Assembly (NCBI GenBank): GCA_029379385.1
Contig: CM055612.1
Span: 18,724,001-18,788,000, forward strand
Direction: 5' to 3'
DNA: 64,000 bases
Origin: Quillaja saponaria
Taxonomy: Eukaryota; Streptophyta; Magnoliopsida; Fabales; Quillajaceae
Shown: one piece after another, positions 48,656 through 60,620 of the stretch
How the letters are laid out: the number at the start of each line of letters is the position of its first letter
Position numbering within the stretch: the stretch's first letter is position 1
The notes under the pieces: generated by a model
The model's input: the letters and a program-made list of their open reading frames with translations, nothing else
The model's database searches: none
Told to the model about the DNA's origin: nothing
Made by a program: the position numbers and the translations under genes

Positions 48656-50367
48656 ATGCAGGGCTCATTGATCTCAAATAAGAGGAATATTTCAAGGCAA
48701 CCATCATTGCTTCCATTAAATTTGAGAAGGTATGGGTTAAACAACTCCAACATGGTATTACCACCATTCCAATTAATTGATTGCTTAGGCAAACACAAAA
48801 CAATTGCTCATGCTGAAGAAACTGAGCCAAACACTGATTCAATGGGTGGTACACTGGATCTCAATGAGGAAGACATGAAGCAGAAAAGGTAGATTAAAAT
48901 TTGATTTTACACATATATACATATGCTATTTCTTACAAGTAAGTTCAAGAAAAAAGTCTGTTGGAGTGAAATAAGAGGCAAGAGGGGAGAAGAGGAATGG
49001 ATTGTTATTTTACTCGAAAGAAATTAAAGTTTTTCTGGATCTATTGCCAAACAAAACAATTATGTCTTTTTTTTTCTTCTTTAAATTAACTATTGGGGGT
49101 AAATTAGTTTCGCCATGGATTTTTAGGTATGTTTATAATTTGTGGGAGTTTGTGGATTTGATTAAGGTGAATATTTAATGATAATAGAAATTCTTGTTAG
49201 GTATATAATTAGAGAGAAGGTTCGAGAAGTGAAATTGGTATTGTGAGAGAAATCAAACTTTTTTAATCCGAACTAGTTCATGAGATTTTTATAGATACTA
49301 CACTTAAATTAGATTTGATTCTTATCCTCTAATGGCTAGACTACTATTACTTTAAAATGAATAAAAAGAATATGTAAGTTAAGCGGTCAGGTGTTATTCG
49401 GTCAGTCGGTCAGGTATTGTTGGGTCAATTTATGCATATTTCAGCTAATTAATTTTTTGCTCCAATAAGAATATATTAAATGCTACAAACATATATTTAT
49501 TTTTTTAAATGTATTTATCATTTTGATTTTTGAGAGGATATTAAATGCTACAAATTAACATATATTTATTTTTTAAATGTATTTATCATGTTGATTTTTG
49601 ATTTGTAGACTCATGAAAAATAGGCAGTCTTCACAGAAATATCGCCTGAAACAGCAACAACATGCAGTGCAACTTGAAAATATAATCAGATTTTATGAAG
49701 TAATTCCTATCCCTTCTTTGTGCTCATATAACTCTTGTTTGTGTTATAACAACTTATAGATCGAATACTTTTTTCTCCATTCTTTTACTCTTGGGGTGTT
49801 ATAATTTGCATGCAGAAGGAGAACGCAATCAAATTCCGTTTGACTCAACTAAGTAAGATTGAGAATTTATATCTTCGAGCTGAAAATGAGGCTCTAAAGC
49901 AAATGTTCTCTGCTGTTTCAGATGATATCATATTCAAAGAAGGTTCTCTCTTTCTTTCTTTCTCTCTTTCTCTTTTTGATTACATAGAGGACCACGGTAC
50001 ACACACTCATTCAATATTGTGTTTGGGAATGGAATGTTTTACAGCTCAGTGTGAAAAGCTGAAGAATGAAAGGAATGAATTGTTGAAGCTCTATGTCTTT
50101 GGTACTCAGCAATTACAATACTTGGAGAAGATGAAAAGGCTAGCACTAGCAGAAAATTTCCAGCATTTTAATATGGGAATGAACCAACCAGTTGGTTCTG
50201 GGACTGAGCCATTTGTGAACATGAACAAGTTGGCCGACCCATCATCAGCTGGTCCCTCTGAGCTATGGAATCGTGTGGGATTAACCAACCCATATGGTTT
50301 TGGTTCTGGTTCTGACAAGGGAGGAAATGTTGTGGACATGAATCTTCTCAACAATAAACAAGTTTGA
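48656..50367 (+). CDS. bZIP transcription factor, group E-like (bZIP34/61 relative)
   Basis: Four exons, 48656-48888, 49609-49699, 49816-49942 and 50045-50367, give 257 residues with all phases consistent. The N-terminus (1-77) has no known domain and ends in an acidic segment, GGTLDLNEEDMKQK. The basic region (from residue 78) is RLMKNRQSSQKYRLKQQQHA with the invariant N82-x7-R90. It is followed by heptads through LENIIRFYEKENAIKFRLTQL and a second helix, RAENEALKQMFSAVSDDIIFKEAQ, that resembles the zipper of bZIP34/61 (ALKQ...D.IFK.A). It should bind DNA as a dimer in the nucleus. The basic region is less Arg/Lys-rich than usual (QSSQKY for QSAQRS), so DNA affinity may differ. A diverged dead copy lies 6.8 kb downstream. 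Confidence 0.88.
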
Positions 50368-51920
50368 TAATTTCAAGTGAACAAATTCTATGTTGTTGGC
50401 CTTGGTAGATGTCAAGGTGTGTTTGGTTTTTATCTTGTTGGATTTTGTCTATGTTTAAGTAGATGTTCTTAAGTAGGACATGTTTATTGGAGACCATTAT
50501 CACAATGCCTTGTGTGTCTTAAATGGGCTTCATTCAAATGCGCAAAAGGTCTATGTAAGAATTTGTCCTGCTTGAATGTTGGCAATGACTTCTATTTTAA
50601 TAAATTGCTATTTACAGTATATCTCATTTCATTTTCTTTGTTTTCTTTATCAGATAGAAGATTTTGTTTTGATTAGTAATTATAATAAGTAATTTTTTTG
50701 TATAAAACAATATATATAAATACTTTTAGAAGAATATTTATATACATTACAAAACGAGTAGTAGTTTAATGAGAGAAAATACAACTGACCATAATTTTAG
50801 TGTTAAATTAAAATAAATTCAATGTTTATATTAATACATGTGATATCCAGAATTCAATTAAGAACTTTTTGTTATTAACATTATTTATCTATACATGTGA
50901 TTGATCACCCTTATAAATCAAATTGAACATGAAAGAAGTATTTTCAAAATCGGGTAAGACTAGATGATTTGACCTGTTGAATTGTCATTCATATGACATT
51001 TTAGACCAGTTTGCATTATAAAACCGTTTTAATGTTTGTATCATGCAAAATCGATAAAATTTTTAAGAACCGAGAGAATGATTAGATGATCTAACATCGA
51101 TTTTTTAGTAGTTGAATCATTTAAAAAAAACAAAATCTAAAAGATTGAAACTAAATCATGTTTGAAATATTTTAATGGAACATACTAATAGACATTCAAA
51201 TCCAGCTCAAGAGCTAAAAAATAAAGCTCAAAACGCATTATGCATGGTTAAAATATACTAGTTAACGTATAATATTTTGTAGACATGATCATATCCACTA
51301 GTTTTGTTAAAATATAGTCTGTAAATTTCAAAAATTGGCATTTAAAATTTTCAAATTCACTACAAATCATACAACTTAGTAAAGAAAAACACATTCAATT
51401 ATTCAATATTTCTTACTTTATTAAATATTGACTAGGATCGACATCTAATTATTTCTCTCATCATCGTATAAAAATTACAAATTAACTATCTAATATATTG
51501 GATCAACATCTAGTGTCTCTCCATCTTCTTATTAAACATTGTAAAACATAAATTTTTTGATGTTGAATGCTTGGCAAATGACTTTTTGAATCCACTTGTT
51601 GGGATGGTTAGTCTTCTTTGTAATAATCAACAATGGGTGTGCTCCCTCAGTTGATTCCTCTGTTGTCTTTCTTTCACTTTCTTTATCTTCTGTTTCTAGG
51701 CTTTGTTTAACGGAATCCGCAGATTAAAAAAAAAAATGTCAAGTATGTAAAAATATACTCTTAAGAACAACATAATTCATTAAACAAACATAAATATACT
51801 CTTAAAACCAAAAAACTCGATGATTGTTCAAAACAAAATATATATTTAAATAAATAGAAATATAGACTTAAAACTAAATCAGAATTTCACTCATCATAAC
51901 AAAGTGGATGATTGTTCTGA
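50368..51920. other. bZIP downstream region, shared with copy B
   Basis: 3' UTR, then AT-rich DNA. From about 50620 on it is recognisably repeated at 60600-62340. No gene seen. Confidence 0.5.
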
Positions 51921-51927
51921 CTGTCTA

Positions 51928-52170
51928 CCTTGAATTCTTCTTCTTGAAGGTGGTAAAAACCATCTTCTGTCCAGACCATGAGTCAGTAAGGAGGTCGCTG
52001 GATGGATAGGAGTGATCTAATGAGTCGTTGGAGGATGGAGAAGAATGTGATGAGTCTGAATCTTTGGAATATTCTGAAGCAGATTCTGAAAGGAAAATGT
52101 ATTCTTCAACATCAATGACATGCTCGTTGTCTTCCTTGTCTTCTTTCAGTCTTCGATGCTTATAGCATCT
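51928..52170 (-). other. Ser/Asp-rich open frame, copy A (unidentified)
   Basis: A minus-strand frame of 81 codons without stop or initiating Met, reading KEDKEDNEHVIDVEEY, then SESASEYSKDSDSSHSSPSS and LLTDSWSGQKMVF. The counterpart in copy B stays open in the same frame despite many substitutions and a 6-bp indel. It ends at AAG|GTAGAC, a possible donor. A nearby frame shifted by one (MDLGKRKKVPHEEDEKDRDA) could be an adjoining exon. I do not recognise the family. Confidence 0.4.
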
Positions 52171-52307
52171 CTATCTTTCTCATCTTCTTCATGTGGAACC
52201 TTTTTCCTTTTTCCCAAGTCCATCCCTCTCACAACACAATCAAGATATTATCTGGAAAATTGTTTTTTGATGTTGAAAGTAATGAGATATGTAAAAGATA
52301 TTATCTG

Positions 52308-52355
52308 CATATATATATATATATATATAAAGATATATATATATAAATATATATG
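52308..52355. repeat. TA-rich microsatellite
   Basis: TA dinucleotide runs with AAG interruptions. Copy B has only a very short counterpart near 62752-62765, so the run expanded or shrank after the duplication. Confidence 0.85.
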
Positions 52356-53194
52356 CAAGATTGCTTTGGAATGCAAATAGGATGCCTACCAACTTGACAG
52401 TTGGAACTACAATAAACCTTTGATATGCGTGTGTTATAACTGCATGGTGCATTGAGCCCTCCCCTTTAGTAAAGGGTTATTACTAGTGGAAATGGACCTG
52501 GGCTTGGACCCATTTTTTACATAGACATATTATGGACCATTAGTTATTGGGTTTATAAACCCGGTCACCGAGTCCTAAACTAGACACATATGCTTTGACT
52601 CATAAACCCATATTTTTTAAATTAATAATATAAAATAATATCCATTCAGCTGATAAATTTCCAATTAGCTTTTCACTATTTAGCTGATAAATAGCTATTC
52701 AGCACTTCAATGCTCAAATGATAGATACATATTCGGCTCTTCACTATTCAGCTCTTCAATGCTCAAATGATAAATACATATTCGGCTCTTCACCATTCAG
52801 CTCTTACCCTCAACTCTCTAGGAGCCAAATCATAAAGACCCATATCATCCCTTTCTCATTTGGAATCCAAAATTTGAAACCCTAAAATTTCTCTATACAA
52901 TCTCAATTAATATATGTTATTACTTCATACGGGGATTTGTCTGTAGTAGTTATGTTTCTATTATCCAAGTAAACTCTATTTTTCTTACTTCCAATTTCAT
53001 TATAGTGCTAAAGTGGTTAATTTTTTGGGCCACCAGTTCTTACTTTGATTGATTTGTAAAGAAAAATGTATTTCTCTTAGTTTTAAACTGTTTAGAACAC
53101 ATGGTTGTGGGGAATGATTTTGGTGGATCTACTAACAATAGATTTTTGTGCTTTGTTTTTTGTCTTATTGTGTTTTGTATTATTGCATCGTAGA

Positions 53195-53321
53195 AATGGA
53201 TGATGTAAAAAACTTCATTGTTGCCCATCTGCATCACGGGGGCCAATTAACAAAAGTAAGCTCTTGCTTCATATACATCGATGGTCAAGTAGATGTCTTT
53301 GATATACATGCTGACTATTGG

Positions 53322-53355
<34 letters not shown>

Positions 53356-53770
53356 TTACAAAAAAAAATAAAATGGTTGAACATGACTTGCGATATTTTA
53401 GCTTTAAGAGCCTATTTTGGAAAATGCCATCGTTGACCCATACTAATGGTCTTCATTACATGTTTTTTGACAAAGATATGATCAAAATGACAAAGGCAGC
53501 CCTAAGATCTGCTGATAGAGTTGTAGAATTATATATTGAGCACAAAGTGGATAATCCAATGTATGATGTCCCTATATTATCTGCACTTGAAACAAGCAAA
53601 CAAGTAACACAAGCCTAAACAATCCAACCTGTTGAGCTTAACCATGGTGAGTCTGCTGTTACAAGGGGTAAGGAAGAGGCAGAGGTACTACAAGGGTCAT
53701 GGGAAGAGTCAAGGTACTACAAAGGGCCGTGGAAGAGGCAGAGGTACTGCAAGGCATAGGCTGACACTAT
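53195..53770 (+). pseudogene. MULE transposase relic: N-terminal PB1-like part joined to Gly/Arg-rich tail
   Basis: From the ATG at 53195, MDDVKNFIVAHLHHGGQL, VDVFDIHADYW and, further on, VELYIEHKVDNPMYDVPI match the PB1-like N-terminal domain of plant MULE transposases. An AT-rich insertion splits it (about 53321-53372). After a stop at 53618-53620, repeated GGAAGAGGCAGAGGTACT-like units (53665-53752) would encode the GRGRG-type tail seen at MULE C-termini. The catalytic DDE region and SWIM zinc finger are missing, so this is an internally deleted derivative. Confidence 0.75.
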
Positions 53771-54844
53771 GTTAGTTTTTTATATGAGCAGTTTTCATTT
53801 TGGGACATGGATATCATGAATGTGTAAGTAATTTTAAATGAATGAGCAAGCAGTATTTTGTGACAGAATTGAGAAAATTGCTTTTAGTGTAATTTGAGAC
53901 ATAGGATGTAAACAATGTTTTCTTTAAATGAAAAACAATATGCCTTTTGACTTTCTCAATATAGGTTATTATTCCTTTACAAAATTACAAAGTAAATTTA
54001 TACCACCACCATAATGACAGATCCAATTCGTGTATTATCAACACTCGCATTTCATTAAAATTCTAAAACTTACAAACTTAGTTAAAACACCCTGAAATCC
54101 AATACATCATAATCCTGTAATTACGAATACCATAGCTAATAGAATACATTAGTTAATGATCTTGTATCCAACCAAGCAAATTGGTAGTTCTTAAAAATGT
54201 TTAGGTTTACTAACTTCAAGTATAAATGTTTAGCTCATAAGGCCTAAGCCTAAATAATTCCACTTTAGTCCTAACTCTTTGAAAACGATAACTTTGCCTT
54301 AGAGCACTTCCCCCTTGAACTCTCTCATTCCCCTTTTAAGCATCGCGATGAGATAAATTATGAGATACCAGTTTTAGATAAATTTGTGTTGCTTCATTGA
54401 CTTACAAAGAAACACACTTTTAGTTTGCAGGAGACCTGGTTTTGTAAATTTGTGTTACTTCATTGATTTAGAAAGAAACCAACGTAGGAGATCTGGTTTC
54501 ATGATGAACGACATGTAATTTTTTTTAAACAAAATTGTGTCACTTATTATTATTATTTTTCCTTCAGAAACTCCATTCATCAATAGGGGATCATATCTAG
54601 AGAGGTAAGAGGAACAAGGAGGAGAGATGAGGGAGGATTGGTTGCCTTGTGGTGGAGGGCCATGAGAAATTATACAAAAACAAATAGAAACCAGTGGTTA
54701 AGGTGGTAGATTCTAATGATTTTTATGGCTCATTTCTCTACTTTGAACTTTAAACATGTCACTCACAGACAATGTCCACCTTCTTGGGGCATCCAACTCT
54801 AAATTTTATCTGGTTCACTGCATGAGCTTCCAAATTTAAAATAT
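53771..54844. other. Spacer between duplicate copies
   Basis: About 1.1 kb between the end of recognisable copy A and the start of copy B. A block including TTTGTGTT(A/G)CTTCATTGA occurs twice (about 54382 and 54440). No gene recognised. Confidence 0.4.
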
Positions 54845-56689
54845 GAAGTTGGAATAATATTCTGAGATTTATGTATGCATAAAGAAAAATTTTAAACTAA
54901 TAGTATGTGTACTCTCATAAAAAAAGTCTTAATAATTATTCCCTTTTTGAATATGATAATAAAATAAACTTATTTTGGTCTTATTTCAAAATAACATTAT
55001 TTTTGTTTATTTATTTACCCAAATTGACCTTTGTAGTCCTTTAATTATAGTCTCTAACTTTAATGCACCTTGTACAGGATAACAATACTTCAATTATAAC
55101 ACTCAAACAAATCCAACACATTACCAGGGTGGGTGAAAGAAAATTCAAAGTAAGTTGACATATAATGACGAAAATACCTTCATAAAATCCAAATTATTGT
55201 CCTCATTACATTCTTTGCCTATATAAATTCGAATTTTTGGAGTACAACACCTATGTTTTAAGAACTGGGAAGACTCACTTGCTAACTCACCCTTTCCCCA
55301 ATATTCTTATCTAGCTTTTTGTTTAAAGTGTGAGTACACTCAATGAGTAGCTAGCAAGGATTTTAGCTTTTTTAGTTTTTTTTTTTTTAATTTTCTTTTA
55401 TTTCAATTTTAATTTGGGTGCACATTTTTGATTTTGTAGGTGATTAAATTTTTGCAGAAATGCAGAGCTCATTGATCTCAAATAAGAGGATTATTTCAAG
55501 TCAACCATCATTGCTTTCATCAAATTTGAGAATGCATGATTTAAACAACTCCAACATGGTATTACCATCATTCCAAGTGAGTGATTGCTTAGGCAAACAC
55601 AAAACTATTGCTCATGCTAAAAAAACTGAGCCAAACATTGATTCAATAGGTGGTAAACTGGATCTCAATGAGGAAGGCATGAAGCAGAAAAGGTAGATTA
55701 AAATTTGATTCCAAACATACATACACATGCTATTTCTTACAAGAAAATTCAAGGAAAAAACCCGTTGGAATAAAATTAGAGGCGAAAGGAGAGAAGAGGA
55801 AATAGATTATTATTTGTCTTGAAAGAGGTCAAGTCTATTGCCAAACAAAACTATTATGTTTTTTTTATGTTTTTTTAAAATGAACTATTCATAGCAAAAT
55901 TAATTACGCCTTGAATTTTTTGGTATATTTATAATTTGAGGGAGTGTGTGGATTTGATTAAGATGAATATGTTAATGATTACAAAGTTTTTTCTTGTTAG
56001 CAAGAAATAGATAATTAGAGAGAAGGTTTGAGAAGTGAAATTGCTTTTTGAGAGAAATTGATATATTTTCAATCCGAAATAGCTCATGAGATTTTGAAGG
56101 ATATTGTACTCGAATTAGCTTTGAGCTGAAAATGAGTAAGATTGAGTGCAGGAGGAGATCGTAATCGAATTCCGTTTTGCTCAAATAAGTAAGATTGAGA
56201 ATCTACATCTTCGAGCTGAAAATAAGGCTCCATAGCAAATATTTTCTATTGTTTCTGTTAATACAGGTTTTCACCTTAACCCATACCAATGTAACATGTG
56301 GCGCCTTGCCACATGGCACCATACTATTGGGCAGATAACTCTATAAATAGGAGCTTGAGGCTCCAAGGTAGGGAGTTCTCTGGTTCTCACTCTTTCTCTA
56401 CATATATTTGCTTATCTCTTTATATTGACTTGAGTTTCAGAGTACTGATAGGTCTTCAGGACCACCTCTACAGGTCTACTGAAGAATGAGTATGAGTGTA
56501 GGAGAAAGGGATTGAGGAGACCACATTTCCAGCTCTCCAGCTCGGACAAATCTGACATTAACATTGGTGCTGTCCGTGGGAAGTCCATATAATTTGGATT
56601 TCTCGACTTCACATAGCTCTCTAGCTTGAACACAGTATAGCAACTGAAGACCTCACATGGAGACCTCTAAGAGCTCGGCTGAGAACCTA

Positions 56690-57400
56690 GGACAATAAGC
56701 TATGTAGGTCACCAGCTTGTCCAAGACAACAGCTCGTCCAGGGCAGTAGCTCGTCTAGGATAGCATGTTGTCTTGTAGGCAACCAGCTCATCCAATACAC
56801 TAACTAGTCTAGGACAACAAGTAGTCTAGGTCACTAGCAAAATGCAGCAGCTCGTCTAAGGGCAGCAGCTCAACCAGGTCATCAGATTGTCCAATAGGCA
56901 GCAGCTCGTCCAAATTAGCAACTCGTCCAAGGGCAGCATCTCAACCAGGTCATCAGATCGTCCAATAGGCAACAACTCGTCCAAGAGTGAGCAGCTTGTC
57001 CAAGTGAGCAGCTCGTCCAAGGATAGCAGCTCGTCCAGACCAATAGCTCGTCCAAGACAGTGGTCAACTAGATCATCAGCTCGTCTAAGAGTGAGCATCT
57101 TGTCCAAACCAGCAGCTCGTCCAAGGGCAGCAGCTCATCGAAGGGCAGTAGCTCGTCCAAGACAGCGATTGAGAGTGAGCAGCTTGTCCAAACCAGCAGC
57201 CGTCCAAGGGTAGTAAGTCGTCCAGACCAGCAGCTTGTCCAAGGGCAACAGCTTGTCCAAGATAGCAGCTCAACTAGGTCATTAGCTTGTCCAAAATAAC
57301 AGCTCAACTAGGTCATCAGCTCATCCAAGACAACAGCTCAACTAGGTCATCAGCTTTTCCAATGCAACAGGTCGTCCAAGAGTGAGCAGCTTGCCTCATG
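56690..57400 (+). repeat. Minisatellite of CAGCTCGTCCAAG units inside LTR element
   Basis: Dozens of variants of CAGCTCGTCCAAGGGCAG with spacers such as AACTAGGTCATCAG. Frames in both strands stay open by repetition (Gln/Ser/Arg on one, Leu/Asp/Glu on the other), which does not show coding. Confidence 0.95.
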
Positions 57401-58250
57401 TCCTCCTCGGCCGAGCTTAACTAGGTTTATCTATTGCAATTTAGTTTATGTACTTTCATATATTATGAAAATTGCCTAAAATTTTATAGAATTTATAATT
57501 TTAGCCCAATAATTTAAATATTTTATATATTAGGCCCATACCTTTTGGTAATTACATAAAGGGCCTATATTTTTAGTAATTTACATAATTGCCACAAGCT
57601 CTTTTATATTTTTCAATTATGCCCCAAGGTTTATATTATTTGTCTAATTCTTCGAAATAATTGTACAATAGACCTCAGGCTTTTATATTATCATATAATT
57701 GCTCTAAATAATTCTAGAAATTGCAAATAGGCCCTAAATTCTTTAAATGGCCTAAACTTTATAAATTTTGCATAAATTGCATGTAAATTTCTATGTTCTT
57801 ATAGAATCTCTTGTTAAGTTTATATCTTCATGCAAATCTACTAGAATCGAATGCTTAGCTTAATTTATATCTGCTTAATTGTTGGATTACATGTTCATCA
57901 ACAACAAAAATATTCCAAGTCTTGAAGATATTAAATTATTCACTGAAGATTCATGAGCTTGCCTAAAACACCATAATTGTGGGGCCATAACAAAGATGAG
58001 CTAATCACTCACTTAACAAAATAATTGGCGTCTTAGGTATAGTGGACCAGTAATTCACCTCGCCTACATCCTACACTTTATAGTCGGATCAAAATGTTAA
58101 TTGTAATGTAACTGTATTTTTGACATATTATTGTATATTTATTCAGAAAACATGTTATTACATGTTTAACCATGATATGTGGCTAACGAATTTTCTATTG
58201 AGATCGGCTATTTGGCCATAGTTGCAGGAAATTTCTACAGGCGAAGTAGA

Positions 58251-59092
58251 AAGGGAGAGGCATAGCCCCCCAAAACTAATCAAAAAGATTGGAAAGAAAA
58301 CCCAAGGGGAACAAATGGTTGAGGTTCAACTTGGCAATCCTCACTTCAAAAAGGGAACTCGACCTTCCTTGGTGCTTAAGATGCTAGCAAGCGAGGTCGA
58401 CAAGTCACATCCTGCGTCCCGAGCTACCCTTGAGTTTGTCTGGACGGATTGTTCAAATTCTAGGGAGAGTCATAGCCCCCCAAAACCAATCAAAAAGATT
58501 GGAAAGAAAACCCTAGAGGAACAAATGGTTGAGGTTCACCTTAGCAATCCTTGCTTCAAAAAGGGAACCCGACCTCCCTTGGTGCTCAAGATGCTAGCAA
58601 GCGATGTCGACATGTCATATCCTGCTCCCGAGCTACCCTTGAGTTGGTCCGGACGAATTGTGAAAATACTAGGGAGAGGCATAGCCCCCTAAAACCAATC
58701 AAAAAGATTGGAAAGAAAACCCGAGGGAAACAAATGGTTGAGGTTCACCTTGGCAATCCTTGCTTCAAAAAGGGAACCCGAATTCCCTTGGTGCTCAAGA
58801 TGCTAGCAAGCGAGGTCGACAGGTCATATCCTGCATCTCGAGCTACCTTTGAGTTGGTCCGGATGGATTGTGCAAATACTAGGGAGAGGCATAGCCGCCA
58901 AAACCAATCAAAAAGATTGGAAATAAAACCCAAGGGGAACATATGGTTAAGGTTCACCTTGGCAATCCTTGCTTCAAAAAGAGAACCCGACCTCCTTTAG
59001 TGCTCAAGATGCTAGCAAGCGAGGTAGACAGGTTATATCCTGTGTCCCGAGCTACCCTTGAGTTGGTTCGGACAGATTGTACAAATACTAGG
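58251..59092 (+). repeat. Four-copy array of a 210-bp unit inside LTR element
   Basis: The unit starting GGGAGAGGCATAGCCCCC repeats with CATAGCC at 58261, 58471, 58680 and 58890 (period 209-210 bp). 210 bp is 70 codons. In copies 1-2 the plus frame stays open (58222-58692) and reads KPIKKIGKKT, QMVEVHLSNP and FKKGTRPPLVLKMLAS; the same peptides appear in other frames of later copies. Function is unknown. Confidence 0.95.
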
Positions 59093-60620
59093 ACGTGTTT
59101 CCCTTCCTACAGACCTTAAAGGTAGAACCCCATATCGGCGGGGTGACACCTTGAGAAGTTGGCAGGGTCGGCTACTATGTCTGAGCTTGTAAGTCCATGC
59201 TCTGATACATTTATCGCCAAAGATACGGAAGCTCAAAAAGAGCATGGCCTTGAAGAATCTGAACACCTTTTGTGGTCGGGATAAAGTAAGTCAGAAGCTC
59301 ACAATGAGCCCGACCTCATAGAACCTAAATAACTTTATGAATAGTTATCGAAGTTACAGGTACACAGAATAGGCTATCAACCCGAGGTACACAAACAAGT
59401 AATTTTCAAAGTTCACGCTCGAAAGGACAGTAGTACATAATACACACCCATGTTCTATTATTTTAAGCTTTATACCTGTTTTAAGACTAATAGGAGTTCA
59501 CACTTGATTGAAGATAAATCTTGATTCTAGACTTACTAACCTTTAGATTAACTTCTAATTTAGCAACTTCGACCTTGCCATTTTCGCAGCTCTAATGCCT
59601 TGATCTTTTCGTTCTCACAAATCGGGAACCTTTCCATTTTAACTTAATCATTGCCTTAACTAGGATACTGCAATATCATGTTTTAACTAAATTCAATTTC
59701 GCTTTGAAATTTGACATTGTCATCTCGGTCTCAATAACCTTATTACTTGACCTCCACGATCTCATAAACTCAGCTCATAACCTGAGTTCAACCTTTATGA
59801 TTTCGACCTTGATCCTCACAATTTCAATCTTGGTAGCTTAGTTTTGCCCTTACAGACTTCAAGTCCGATTCACTTCGTTTATCGCATTTGTGTTGGGGGG
59901 ACTAATGTTAGTACAGGTTTTCACCTTACCCATACCAATGTAACACGTGGCGCCTTGCCACATGGCACCATACTATTGGGCAGATAACTCTATAAATAGG
60001 AGCTTGAGGCTCCAAGGGGGGTAGTTCTCTGGTTCTCACTCTTTCTCTACATATATTTGCTTATCTCTCTATATTGACTTGAGCTTTGGAGTGCTGAAAG
60101 GTCTACAGGACCACCTCTACAAGTCTACCGAAGAATGAATATAAGTGTAGGAGAAAGAGATTGAGGATACCACCTTTCCAGCTCTCCAGCTTGGACAAAT
60201 TAAGAAGGGATTGATGAGACCACCTTTCCAGCTCTCTAGCTCGGACAAATCTGACATTAACAGTTTCAGATGATATAATACTCAAAGAAGGTTTTGCTGT
60301 TTTCTGTCGAAAATGTACACTCACTTTCATTCAATATTGTGTTTGTGTTTGGGAATGAAATGTTTTATAGCCTAGTATCAAAAGGTGAAGAGGGAAAGGA
60401 ATGAATTGTTGAAGCTCTATGTCTTTGCTACTCAACAAGTACAATACTTAGAGAAGATGAAAAGGCTAGCACTAGCAGAAAATTTTCAGCATTTTAATAT
60501 GGGCATGAACCAACTAGTTGGTTATGGGACCGAGCCATTTGTGAACATGAACCAGTTGGCCGACTCATCAGCTAGTCCCTCTGAGCTATGGAATTGCTAT
60601 TTACAGAAAATGTCATTTCA

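Larger units (their letters stand above)
47560..53800 (+). repeat. Segmental tandem duplication, copy A
   Basis: Similar along its length to copy B (54845 to the window edge), in the same order: upstream block, bZIP gene, downstream AT-rich block, Ser-rich minus-strand frame, MULE relic. Offset is about 7.27 kb before the MITE at 47716 and 6.8 kb at the bZIP start. The left boundary is approximate. Confidence 0.85.
56256..60262 (+). mobile_element. Non-autonomous LTR retrotransposon inserted in bZIP pseudogene exon 3
   Basis: LTRs are 56256-56563 (308 bp) and 59906-60262 (357 bp), both TGTTA...TAACA, flanked by a perfect 5-bp duplication GTTTC (56251-56255 and 60263-60267). The right LTR is longer by about 50 bp because of an internal duplication of the CCACCTTTCCAGCTCT region. 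Each LTR has a TATAAATAG box. TTGGTGCTGTCCGTGGGAA after the left LTR is a probable primer-binding region, and a G-rich tract (TTGGGGGGACTAA) precedes the right LTR. No reverse transcriptase, integrase or gag was recognised. The interior holds two tandem arrays, so it resembles LARD-type or Tat-related non-autonomous elements. Confidence 0.93.
55460..60620 (+). pseudogene. bZIP pseudogene (copy B)
   Basis: Exon 1 (55460-55692) is open and keeps its donor. The region equivalent to 49315-49805, with exon 2 and thus the DNA-binding basic region, is deleted. The exon 3 remnant (about 56153-56255 and 60263-60293) has a TAG stop at 56232-56234 and is split by a 4.0 kb LTR element. The exon 4 remnant (from about 60371) has a TGA at its start (CAAAAGGTGAAG), then matches RNELLKLYVF and the following region to SELWN, where a deletion joins it to 3' UTR sequence (TTGCTATTTACAG). 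It cannot make a bZIP protein. Confidence 0.92.

Noticed and set aside
56856..57307. Several overlapping frames on both strands in the CAGCTCGTCC array
   Set aside because: A short repeat without stops keeps many frames open by chance; no evidence of translation.
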